Shown: piece after piece, positions 34,213 to 44,359 of the stretch
Layout: every line of letters begins with the position of its first letter
How positions within the stretch are numbered: the first letter of the stretch is position 1
Assembly: GCF_910592395.1 (NCBI RefSeq)
Contig: NC_088313.1
Span: forward strand, 20,538,437-20,602,436
Origin: Lineus longissimus
Lineage: Eukaryota > Nemertea > Pilidiophora > Heteronemertea > Lineidae
DNA: 64,000 nt
Reading direction: 5' to 3'
The notes under the pieces: model-generated
What the model was told of the DNA's origin: nothing
The model's database searches: none
What the model saw: the letters and a program-made list of their open reading frames with translations, nothing else
Program-made: the position numbers and the translations under genes

Positions 34213-34564
34213 GATGATGATGTTGATGATGATGATAACGTCTTGATGTTGTATGTTAGAACTTCTAAATCAGAATGATAGCTGAAGGATGTTGGTTGCT
34301 ATTTATACGCAGGCCTAGCATCAGTCGTTACATAATCAAAGGCCCCTTTACCGCCTCCGATCGATGTTTTTAATATCATTGAAAACACAGAGTATCCAAA
34401 CTCATTATTAAATGATTATAAACACTTCGAATCAAAGGAATTGCCGCTTAAAGAAGTCAAGATTTGTTTGAAAATTGCTGTAAAAACTGAGAGTGTCCAA
34501 ACCGTATCAGAAAATTTCTGATTTTCTGCACCGCCTTGATGTGTACGGTGCTTGCAATTAGCTG

Positions 34565-34775
34565 TAATTAATAATTTCGGCGAACACTTTGATAAACAAA
34601 TGTTTGCTTTTTAACGGGAGTGCCGCAAAGGAAGTTTTATATTGCTGATCAAATAGATGGCTTGTTAGTTTGTTGTGAAAACATTGTCAAACGATGCAGA
34701 CACTATGAATGCGATGTGGTTCTTTAGACAATAGGGGGCTGGCGTTGGGTGTGGATAGGGTGTGATAAAGCTACT
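34565..34775 (+). repeat. Long inverted repeat, left arm
   Basis: Reverse complement of 35517-35737. About 73 consecutive bases (roughly 34602-34674) are identical between the arms; the rest has scattered mismatches and small indels. Weaker similarity may extend another 80 bp outward. Arms are about 210 bp with a ~740-bp middle. No transposase is encoded between them. The unit lies about 350-1520 bp upstream of the forkhead ATG. Confidence 0.85.
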
Positions 34776-35516
34776 GTAAGGTGGAATTATTGCTGAAAAT
34801 AAATATTGTATATAAGATTAAAATGGGAGGGTTTGTTTAACTTTTGTAATTTCTGTATTGTAAACAAAGTAGCGTGTACAAGGAAATATAAAAGTTTGAA
34901 ATTGAGAAAAAGTGTTTATTTTAATGTGTACTTCTGATCAGTGTTTACGGCCAAGACTGTACTTTAGTCTAAAATGACTTGAAACTTTGGTAGGTTGTGA
35001 CACATCAAGGTACTTTGGGCTCAGTGAATGAAGCTCTGGGAATATTGAGAATTCGTGTGACTCGGCCAGTTCATACGTGAAATAAGAGATGGCGATGAGG
35101 TTGGGCAGGAATTCTCATGATCTCGATAGAAGTGATAGTTGTAGGCGGCCCTTCTATGATAATAATTATATAGTAATGCATTCATTCGTATCATGTCTGT
35201 GTGGAGAATAATGCCAGACATGGACGTGTGATCCTCTTTGCCAGATCAACCTAGTCCTCCACGACACACCACCAAAACAAATTCAAAACAATAATTGATG
35301 CAAAGGTGCATGCACAATGATTCCAAAACATTTCTATTACTCATTTCTTTCATTTTTTTTTTTTTTTTTTTTTTCGTTCTCTGTGTATGATTTTTATTGC
35401 ATATTTGTGTTGTCTGCTCCTTATTTGGAGGTTTTTTTACAATAAATTATTATTATTATATTATTATTATTTCTCTATGTACATGTATATGCCTACTTCA
35501 TGTTCCAACACCTGTA
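34776..35516. other. Middle of the inverted-repeat unit
   Basis: AT-rich, non-coding. It contains a 22-T run (35353-35374) and a TTA/ATT microsatellite near 35440-35472. No transposase-like frame is present. Confidence 0.6.
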
Positions 35517-35737
35517 TACGGCTTTATCACACCCAGTCCACGCCCAACGCCAGCCCCGATTGTCTTACACCCATGGAGGTACCGCATCCCATTCACAGCG
35601 CGTCTATCGCGTTTGTCAATGTTTTCATAACAAACTAACAAGCCATCTATTTGATCAGCAATATAAAACTTCCTTTGCGGCACTCCCGTTAAAAAGCAAA
35701 CATTTTTTATCAAAGGATTTGCCGAAATTATTGATTA
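35517..35737 (-). repeat. Long inverted repeat, right arm
   Basis: Partner of 34565-34775. Together they could be a foldback-type or other non-autonomous DNA element, or an inverted local duplication. I could not define a target-site duplication. Confidence 0.85.
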
Positions 35738-36734
35738 GGCTTATTACAGACGCTGCTTCAATGCTAACAAAATGCGCAGAACGCTAGGTTTGTTTTGACA
35801 CTCGCAGTTGTAACGTTATTCTAAACAAAGTAAAGCATGTTTTATCTATCTATAAATGTAAATGTAATTTCTTACGACTACCTAAGAAAAAGTTATGATA
35901 AAAAATACACAACTTAAAAGGCATGTTACATTAAACATGTCCGCATGTTCAAATGTGCGGGGTGTTTTCAACTGAAATCGCCTATATGACAATACGAAAT
36001 AACTTTCCCTGTCGGGGATTTGGTCTCTCTTCAGATCTTCACCGCACTGGATACCTAGAATTGTCCATGTTCAGCCCCGACAAACGTGAGCCGTCCAGTC
36101 ATCGCAACATATGAATGCCCATCAAAACTCCCTGCTCTAGAAATAATATTGACATACTTGACAAGCATATTAAATTACACGATGACATGCTTAGCTTGGC
36201 AGGGCTATTTGGAAGTCATTTAGGAGTGGAATGTCTTGTAATTTTGTCATTATAAAGAAACCCTATTGTACCAATATTAAGAACACACCGCTTTAGCGCG
36301 GCGAAAATCTGATCCGAAAACGTATCAAAATGGACGCAAACATATCCAAGATGAAAGCGTGATATCTCAAATGGACACACAACAAAAGACTTGAAACTCC
36401 ATTAAGCGCATTTAATAAGGAAAAAACTGTTTACACTACTTCGGTGGTTATTAAATGGTGAATAGGTTCAGAAAGTCCGTCCCGAGCTGTTTTAGTCATC
36501 TTCCTGGCTTATCAATTTGGCCCGATCCCCGGTCAGGGACAGACACGCAGGTGGTGGTGGATATTTTGCGGGCGGAAATCTCCCATTTCGGTCTGGGATC
36601 ACGCACTCGCGGCCCTCATCAAACAATTAGATACTGATTGACCAAAAGCTGCCCCAATTATAACTCATAACTGCTTCTTAGCTTCCCTCATATTTGCTCA
36701 GCCTTTTGCGGAGAGAAATTAAAGTGCTCATGAT

Positions 36735-37175
36735 TTACTCTGTCGGCAAATTTCGTCCTGTTGACGGGAGAGACGAAACCACCTCCACAGACCACCCAAC
36801 CATCCTCAGCGAGGTGACTGATTCGTCCGCAGGAAGTGACGGGACAAGACGTGTCTCTCCCAGCCTTCTCCACAAAAGGATGCTGTCCTCCCCGTCAAGG
36901 TTGTCCGTCACTGCTGTCATCCTGCTATTCAACGTCTTGTCCCCTGTCAAGATGGAATGGTAGTCTCTAAACACGGCTAGACGAGGGTTGGTAGTGGTGT
37001 GAACGGATCCCAGGATCCAGTGAGATTCAGGAGGTGTCAGTAGAGACGGACTCATATCGTCGAGGACGGGCGAGGGGGCTGTTGCGCCGAGCATTTTATG
37101 TGAAGATTCCATCCACAAACAGCCTGTGGCACCAATGTTGCCATCGTCTATGGTAGCATAGCTCAATGCCGCTCG
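36735..37175 (-). other. Possible unidentified coding exon
   Basis: A minus-strand open frame of about 145 codons, more GC-rich than its surroundings and ending in TAA. A TTTCTTGTGACATTCAG acceptor-like sequence lies just at its 5' edge, suggesting a last exon. It starts with no ATG near the front; the first Met is internal. No domain is recognised, and the opposite strand is also open across part of it (36694-36963), which weakens the case. Confidence 0.2.
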
Positions 37176-39939
37176 ACCTGAATGTCACAAGAAACTCACC
37201 CATGACATGCAGGTTCAACATCAAATAGATCTGAATTATCCTTTCCCTTACAAAACTCAATCAGGGTCAAGCATTAGAAACACAATACCATGACAATTAA
37301 ATAGTCCGATATTACCCCTGGCGTGATACGAAAACGAACTACACTACTCATCAACTTTTGGCGCAATTGCCCGTAAAATGGTTCGATATCACCTAAACAA
37401 GTCCGTTTATAAGCTATCTCATCGAATTCTGTGAGTGAAAGCAGGGCGAATTTGTCACGGAGCTGTACCCATTTGATTGACAGTCCCTAACTCATAAATA
37501 TTGCATAAAGGTCCAGGTTTCAATGAGCATATGACAGGCGAGATCTGAGGATGATGGATTAGTTTGTCCGGTGCATCCCACCCCGCTCTGCCATTGAGAC
37601 CAGTTCCTTCCCTATTCAAGCCGTCCCCTACCCCATTCAGCTCGGGTCTATTACACTAGCAAAGCACAAAGTTAGTGTCACACCATGTCAGCCAGAAAAT
37701 AGCATCAAAAGTGACAACAGGGTATTTAGTGACCACAATGAGAAGTCTGCCATGAAAGGACATTGGTAATGGCTCAAGATTAAACGTTGCTTTTTTCCAC
37801 GGTGCTTCTATAATTGATTTCCAAGTACTCTGATTCGTGAGGTTGCAGATTACTGTCAACCTTTACTCCGTGGTAACGCATCCCAGCGAGCTGTACAACT
37901 GTCTTACAACCCCCTTCGCATCCTAACTCATGCGTTGGCCATCTTGAAGTCAAGAACACTCTGGTCTTCTATCTATCATAGCTATTAATGCGTTAATGAG
38001 TTAGAAAATTTCATGTTTACATTTTGAAGTACATCCGATTATCGACATCATGGATGCAGCTCGAATAATAATTTAAACAAAATTGGGAATCATTAACGAA
38101 CTAGCCATGAACACAAACAAAACTTAGCAACATCAAAATATCTCAATTAATGGGCTCTTGAATATTGACATCAGCCAAAAACGTGATCCGTGACAATGGG
38201 AACTTTTTACACAGCGGAAGCATAACGTAAAGTGTATTTGTGCAGTGCACACTATTGACGTGCTAATGGCGGTAATCCGGTCCTCATCCGGGCATTTCGG
38301 TCGCGGACGAGACCAGGCGAGACCAGTCCATTGTTTGTCCTCCTCGGCAATCAGGATGCGTTTAAGATCTCTTCCTTTGTAAACTGTCTAACCATTAGCT
38401 GGGATAAGTGCTATAGATTAGCGATAATTTATCGATTAGTTGGTACTTCCCGTCAACTGTCTGGACTCGCTTTGAATGGTGAAATTGAATGGGTTAGCTT
38501 CAGACCAAAACAATAGTCCATAGGAGTTAATCGTAGAAACTGATTCAACATCAATGAAACGGTACGTCCTTAGCTGCATGGTTCCAAAATGACAAGTTTT
38601 AAGGTCAAACCGACCAAAACTATTTTTCTGGCAGCTATGACGCTTTCCATGAAACCTAAATGACCAATGTTTACATTGGTGTCTGTGTAAAAGCATTTAA
38701 CACTAGGGTAACACAATTATCTCTTAAGAAACCAAGGCTGTTCGTTATGAAATTCTTACATGATACAAAAACTGGCTTCCAATACTCAGTGTACAGTCAA
38801 ACAGTATTCCTTGCCTCTTGGAACATCACAGTCCCGCCAGATGCGGAGTTTCCATGGTCAAGCGACAAAGACCACACTTTCTTTGTATTGTTTAATTGTC
38901 CCTGTTTAATTAATATTCCTTAATGTAATTAACTAGTTGGCTGAAAACTGCTTCATTCATGGGTCCATCACCCTGACCTCGGTACCTGGTCCAAGGGAGT
39001 GTAATTGGTCGTTTCAAGGTCACGGAGTTCTCCCTTATGAATCTATGGATAATACTAATAAGATACCCTTCACATCAAATGGGTGCGTTCCCTTCAAAAT
39101 TTACTGCTATCCCGCGGCTAAATAAGATAATTTTCATAGGATTGTTAAACAAAACATTATATTTGACTAACGAAAGTGAAACAGTTAGGAGTCTTTAAGG
39201 GATACAATGTACGTTTCAATTATAAGCAACAGAATAGTTGAAAATGGTCCGGCGTGCATTTTCTAAATGCATTGTCTTGTGTTCAGTCCGTTGGCAGGGA
39301 AATGGGCCCGGTTCATTTCGGTGTAATTAGCAAACATTATCTTCTAAACTTTCGACAGTTTTGATTAAATTTGCAAAATACCAAGGCAATTTTTTGTTCG
39401 TCCGACAATAGCTCCATTGTCCGTCGGACAATGGGTCATGAATATCAATCTCGCCGCATCATTGCCAGAAAATAACTCATGAAAATCCGAAGCCACGAAC
39501 CGTGTTCTTCAAACAAAAACAACCAAAAGATGTCGTGACTTAAACAGTTGACAAAATATCCGAGTTTCCCTCACGTCAATGTCAGTGGGTGTAGTATTTC
39601 GTATCACGATTGTCGGTTGACCTTGACTGCTTTCTGTTGTTAAACGAGCGCGGCTGTTGGGACCCTTGGCCAGGTGCCCTGCTCAAAGAAACCGGCACAA
39701 CATTTCTTCATAATGTTCCGCCGATTATTTGATAATTATAATGTCGTGGTAGATTTCAAATTTCAGGTTTTACAAGCAAATGAATGATAACGGTAATTTT
39801 GTTTAAAGAACATTCTTGGTGATTTGTTATGCTTGTTTCTCATTGTTCGCAATCATGTTCGAGAACTTCACTTCCCGGAAATATTTTCTGACGAGATTTT
39901 GGTTAACCTACCGATTTATTTCTTGCAAAGAATGAAGAA
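37176..39939. other. Intergenic, nothing recognised
   Basis: Left of receptor array B. It should hold the 3' UTR of the gene at 39940 at its right edge. Short open frames only, none with motifs. Confidence 0.5.
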
Positions 39940-40929
39940 TTAACTGATTCGTGAACGTCGTCCCATTACCTCCGTACACAAGACGAAATCTCGAAAATCT
40001 TCCCTGAAGGATTTGCTGCTCAGGAAGTACAGAAAGAAGTTGATTGAACAATTGAGGCTGTATGCGACTGACGTCATTGCATATGAAAATATCCGCTGTT
40101 GGATCTGTTCCGGGGTTGGTACCTTGTTTACGAGTAGGATTTCCCAAACTATTACGTGGGTAATATAAGGAAAGCATAGGACAAGATAGGCTGTGGTGAC
40201 CACCATGACCAACAGCATGGCCGCCCTGTCGTCCTTATCGGCCACTGTAGCTTGCAAATACGCCATCTTGTCCTTCCTGGCCCTCAAGCGGTAAAAGATA
40301 GAAACATTGAAAAATAAAAGTAAGGCAAATGGTGATAAGACCTTAAGAGTTGTATCAATGATGTCATATGCCCTTCGAACTTCTTTTTGCATCGGTAAGA
40401 TACACATTATCGCTGTCTGTGCTTTATCGGAACTACTTATCTCGGGTGCGTTACCAAAGATTAAACTGGGCAAAGCCCAAGCAGCCAAGATTATAGTTAT
40501 ACCAACAATAGAATATCTTGCTGTTTTGAAAGTCGTCAACGCTTTTGCCCGAAACGGGAACATCACGGCTATAAAGCGCGTCGAAGTCAACGCAACCAGC
40601 AACCAAGAGGACATCGACGGAGCCAACCGTGCAGCAAACAGAATTATGGCGCAAAATGGACGTTTTAATAGGACCACGCTCCTGGACATGAGGTAACCTC
40701 CATTTGTCATGACTATACCCATCCCGACTAGATTGACGAAGTCCCAGACTGCCAAAACTCGCAAGAAGAGACAGCTGACGTGTTTTCTGTTTCTCATGAC
40801 GATCAAGACGAGTACGTTGTTGATGCATCCGAAAATGACGATCGTTGGGATGATGAAGTTCCCGTTTATGGAGAGTATCACTGAGAGGATTTCCTTGGCT
40901 TTCTCGGGGCTGGGAATCGAAGTCATCAT
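39940..40929 (-). CDS. Class A-like GPCR, array B member 1
   Basis: Intronless 329-residue seven-transmembrane receptor of a second subfamily. Landmarks: I-N-N38 in TM1; V-W-D63 in TM2; C93 before TM3 and C176 in loop 2; a TM3 end reading S-T-R-F (116-119), so Arg is kept but the acidic partner of DRY is lost; CFPY in TM6; N-C-S-I-N-F-F-L-Y in TM7; FREDF in helix 8. The stretch ADKDDR at the base of TM6 is shared with the other two B genes. Two Met begin the frame (40929 and 40926); the second matches the MTSIP start of its neighbour at 41633. Ligand unknown. Tandem with two close relatives on the same strand. Confidence 0.93.
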   Translation of the reverse strand: MMTSIPSPEKAKEILSVILSINGNFIIPTIVIFGCINNVLVLIVMRNRKHVSCLFLRVLAVWDFVNLVGMGIVMTNGGYLMSRSVVLLKRPFCAIILFAARLAPSMSSWLLVALTSTRFIAVMFPFRAKALTTFKTARYSIVGITIILAAWALPSLIFGNAPEISSSDKAQTAIMCILPMQKEVRRAYDIIDTTLKVLSPFALLLFFNVSIFYRLRARKDKMAYLQATVADKDDRAAMLLVMVVTTAYLVLCFPYITHVIVWEILLVNKVPTPEQIQQRIFSYAMTSVAYSLNCSINFFLYFLSSKSFREDFRDFVLCTEVMGRRSRIS

Positions 40930-41632
40930 TGGTATGTGCTTCTGCCACCAACGTCAGAATTGTTAAGATTTCAAACACTATACAAGCAAGAGACGAACTT
41001 GAGTCAACTCATCATGACTTGAAACTCATGGTCATTTTTCTCTGCTTGGAAGGTGATGGAAGGATATCTCCATCTAGCAATGAATGATAGTGTGACATTT
41101 AAAAAGAATCAGACACACAATTGACTGATGACTGGTAGAAAACCCCTGATGGACGAAACTAACATTGCATATAGACACTCGGTCGGATTCTCCCAGCATT
41201 CGATCAGTCGCGATGACAAGATTTCCATTTTCAAATTCAAAAACCTGACAGTGTAAAGAATTTCGTCGCGTAGGTGATTTTATACGTACAGACCATGATT
41301 TCTGCTGATGCTGATGCGAGTGTTGCCTGCTGATGATATTCTGAAACTCGACGTAGTTCAGAGCATGCTGCTGAATTGATGCGGATTCATCCAAAGCCAT
41401 AGGTTTCTTTGATCTATTCAAATCGTCTATATCCTGATATCAGTTAAACATAGATATCGTATTTTTGGACTCAAACAAATGCAAATGTAACAGTTTTTGC
41501 AGTGGATGTACACGTATGTATGGTGTAGCCCTACCAATTGCCGCTTTAACTCGATTGCCAGTGCAGGTTTGCACTTTAGGAGGGCCAACCACAAACCCCA
41601 CCAACTCCCATGCCATCAGTAATCTGAACGAA
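40930..41632. other. Intergenic between array B members 1 and 2
   Basis: Would hold the promoter of member 1 (left part) and the 3' UTR of member 2 (right part). A minus-strand open frame at 41074-41421 lacks an ATG start and any motif. Nothing else recognised. Confidence 0.5.
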
Positions 41633-42655
41633 CTAATTTATCAATGACCTGCGTGATCTTGGTCTCCTGACTTGCACTATCGTGTACTTACACAAGACGA
41701 AGTCTCGAAAATCTTCTCGAAACGACTTGCTGCTGAGAAAATACAGGAAGAAATTTATGGAGCAATTCACGGCATACGCCAGTGACGTCAGGGCGTATGA
41801 GAATATACGCTGTTGGATTTGTTTTGCTGTTGGCACAGAGTTTGCCAGTACAATTTCCCATCCTACTGATTGAGCAATATATGGAAAGCAGAGAATTAGG
41901 TAAGCAGTCGTGACCACCATGACCATTAGCATGGCCACTCTGTCGTCCTTATCGGCTACCATAGTATGCAAATCCGCCATTTTACTCTTCCTCGCCCTCA
42001 AGCGGTAGAAAATGGAAACATTGAAAAATAACAATAACGCGAATGGTGACACGAATTTAAGAATGTAATCTATGAGATCATAAGCTCGACGAATATCTTC
42101 TCTTATATGATGTATACACATGATGGCGGTCTGTGCACTGTCCAAATCAACCTTCGGGGCATTACCAAATATAAGGCTTGGGGAAGCCCAGACGATCGAA
42201 ATCAAAGTTATTCCAATAATGGAAAGTTTGGCTGTTTTTATATTCGTCCATACTTTAGCCTGCATCGGGAAGTTCACCGCTACAAATCGCGTGGATGTTA
42301 AAGCTACCAGAATCCACGAGGACATGGTCGGGGCGAAGTGTGAGACGAAGAGGATGATAGCACAAAAAGGTCGTTTCATTGCAAGAATGCTGCTCGACAT
42401 GAGATTACCTCCATTTGTGATGATAATGCCCATACCCAGAAGATTCAAGATGTCTGCAAATGCTAAAACTCGTAGGAAGAGACAAGTGACGTCTTTCCTC
42501 CGCCGCATGACGATGAGGACGAGGATGTTGTTGATGAAGCCGAATAAGGCTACGGAGGGAAGAAGGTAGTCGCCATTTATACCGAGGATTGCTGAAAGGA
42601 TTCCACTCTCCTGGTTCGGTATCGAAGTCATCGTTAGGATGTCATCAGTGTTCAT
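41633..42655 (-). CDS. Class A-like GPCR, array B member 2
   Basis: Intronless 340-residue seven-transmembrane receptor. Landmarks: I-N-N43 in TM1; D68 in TM2; C98 and C180 disulfide pair; S-T-R-F at 121-124 in place of DRY; ADKDDR before TM6; CFPY in TM6; N-C-S-I-N-F-F-L-Y in TM7; FREDF in helix 8. The C-tail is basic (RRPRSRRS) with a single Cys (C322) that may be palmitoylated. ATG 42655 is the first Met; the internal MTSIP (codon 9) aligns with the start of its neighbour at 39940, so either could be used. Closest here to the gene at 43352. Confidence 0.93.
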   Translation of the reverse strand: MNTDDILTMTSIPNQESGILSAILGINGDYLLPSVALFGFINNILVLIVMRRRKDVTCLFLRVLAFADILNLLGMGIIITNGGNLMSSSILAMKRPFCAIILFVSHFAPTMSSWILVALTSTRFVAVNFPMQAKVWTNIKTAKLSIIGITLISIVWASPSLIFGNAPKVDLDSAQTAIMCIHHIREDIRRAYDLIDYILKFVSPFALLLFFNVSIFYRLRARKSKMADLHTMVADKDDRVAMLMVMVVTTAYLILCFPYIAQSVGWEIVLANSVPTAKQIQQRIFSYALTSLAYAVNCSINFFLYFLSSKSFREDFRDFVLCKYTIVQVRRPRSRRSLIN

Positions 42656-43351
42656 TATTCAAAATTCGGAACACCGACCATTCTGTAAACTGAACACTTC
42701 TCGTCATAAAAGTGTCGTCATGAAGTGAAAGTCATCGCACTTGGAAACACCGATGGTCGATGTGTCGCCATTCGCAATAGACTACATTATCGGCCGTGTT
42801 GCGACATCAGAGAGAATCGACGGGCTTTCTTCATCCAGGCACGATTTCGACCTTCTCTATAAAAAGTAAGCATTCAGAATCACCATTACTATCCTGACGC
42901 AGTGGTAGATAAATAGAGGAAGGTGCACGATATGATGACGAAATCAGAGGATAGGGATACCGAGCTGAAGAGGAAATACATGTAGTGTAGCGGCCATGTT
43001 CCGTCAGTGTCATCTCGTCTCGTCTCGTTAAATGCGACAGTACAAAAAGTGAACTCTCTCTCTATCATCTACCATCTATAATAGTCTGTAACCTGATTTG
43101 ATCTTAACACAGAACATTATAAATACATCAAAGAACTCACTCATGGTTGATCACTGCATGTGTGTACCGCAGTTAAAGTTTCCAAAGTACCCTAAGTTTC
43201 TTAAAAGTCCGATAGCAGTTTTAAATCTTCAGTTGTGGACATTAGGCTAGTGGACCTTTCCACAAAAGGTAATTTGAAGATTTAATTCTATCTCGATATT
43301 CCATTTTAACAACAGCCAACTCAAATCTCCCGTTTTCGAATGCAAAGAGCA
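42656..43351. other. Intergenic between array B members 2 and 3
   Basis: No coding sequence or receptor relic recognised. A short TCTCG repeat occurs near 43013-43027. Confidence 0.5.
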
Positions 43352-44359
43352 TTAATTAACCATCACTCTGTGTGACCTCCGTGCCTTGACATGAACCATT
43401 GAGTACCGACACAAGACGAAGTCTCGAAAATCGTCTCGAAAGGACTTACTGCTGAGAAAATACAGGAAGAAATTTAAGGAGCAATTCACTGCATACGCCA
43501 GTGACGTCAGCGCGTATGAGAATATACGCTGTTGGATTTGTTTTTCAGTTGGCACAGTGTTGGCCAGTACAATTTCCCAACCGATGGATTGTGCTACGTA
43601 AGGAAAGCATAGAATCAGGTAGGCTGTGGTGACGACCATGACCATCAGCATGGCCACTCTGTCGTCCTTATCGGCCACTGTAGCTTGCATATCCGCCATG
43701 ATCTGATCTTTCCTGGCCCTCAAGCGGTAAAAAATGGAAACATTGAAAAATAAAAGTAACGCAAATGGTGATACTACCTTCAGGATCATATCAGTGATGT
43801 CGTAAACCCTGCGTATATCTTTTCTCATGTTATGTACACACATGATGGCAGTCTGTGCATTTCCCAAATCTACCTCTGGAGTGTCACCGTAGATGAGGCT
43901 GGGCAAAGCCCAAATGGTCGAAATCAAAGTTATTCCAATAATGGAAATTTTTGCTGCTTTTAAAGTCGTCCAGACTTTTGCCTGCATCGGGAAGTTCACC
44001 GCTACAAATCGCGTGGATGTTAGAGCTACAAGAATCCACGAAGACATGGTCGGGGCGAAGTGTGACACAAAGAGAATGACGGTACAGAACGGACGCTTAA
44101 GCGTCACGATGCTTCTTGACATCAGGTAGCCGCCATTTGTAATGATGACACCCATTCCCAGAAGATTCAAGATGTCAGAGAACGCCAGAACTCGTAGGAA
44201 AAGACAGCTGACGTGTCTCCTACGGCTCATGACGATCAAGACGAGAACGTTGTTGACGAGTCCGAAGACAACGACGATGGGGATGAGGTAGTCGCCGTTT
44301 ATTGCGAGTATCGCCGACATGATGTTCCCAGTCCCCTCCCTGTTCGGGGTCGAAGACAT
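43352..44359 (-). CDS. Class A-like GPCR, array B member 3
   Basis: Intronless 335-residue seven-transmembrane receptor. Landmarks: V-N-N37 in TM1; D62 in TM2; C92 and C174 disulfide pair; S-T-R-F at 115-118 in place of DRY; ADKDDR leading TM6; CFPY in TM6; N-C-S-L-N-F-F-L-Y in TM7; FRDDF in helix 8, C317 possible palmitoylation. Most of TM3 and the following loop (FAPTMSSWILVALTSTRFVA) is identical to member 2. ATG 44359 is the first Met. It is the upstream-most gene of array B. Confidence 0.93.
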   Translation of the reverse strand: MSSTPNREGTGNIMSAILAINGDYLIPIVVVFGLVNNVLVLIVMSRRRHVSCLFLRVLAFSDILNLLGMGVIITNGGYLMSRSIVTLKRPFCTVILFVSHFAPTMSSWILVALTSTRFVAVNFPMQAKVWTTLKAAKISIIGITLISTIWALPSLIYGDTPEVDLGNAQTAIMCVHNMRKDIRRVYDITDMILKVVSPFALLLFFNVSIFYRLRARKDQIMADMQATVADKDDRVAMLMVMVVTTAYLILCFPYVAQSIGWEIVLANTVPTEKQIQQRIFSYALTSLAYAVNCSLNFFLYFLSSKSFRDDFRDFVLCRYSMVHVKARRSHRVMVN

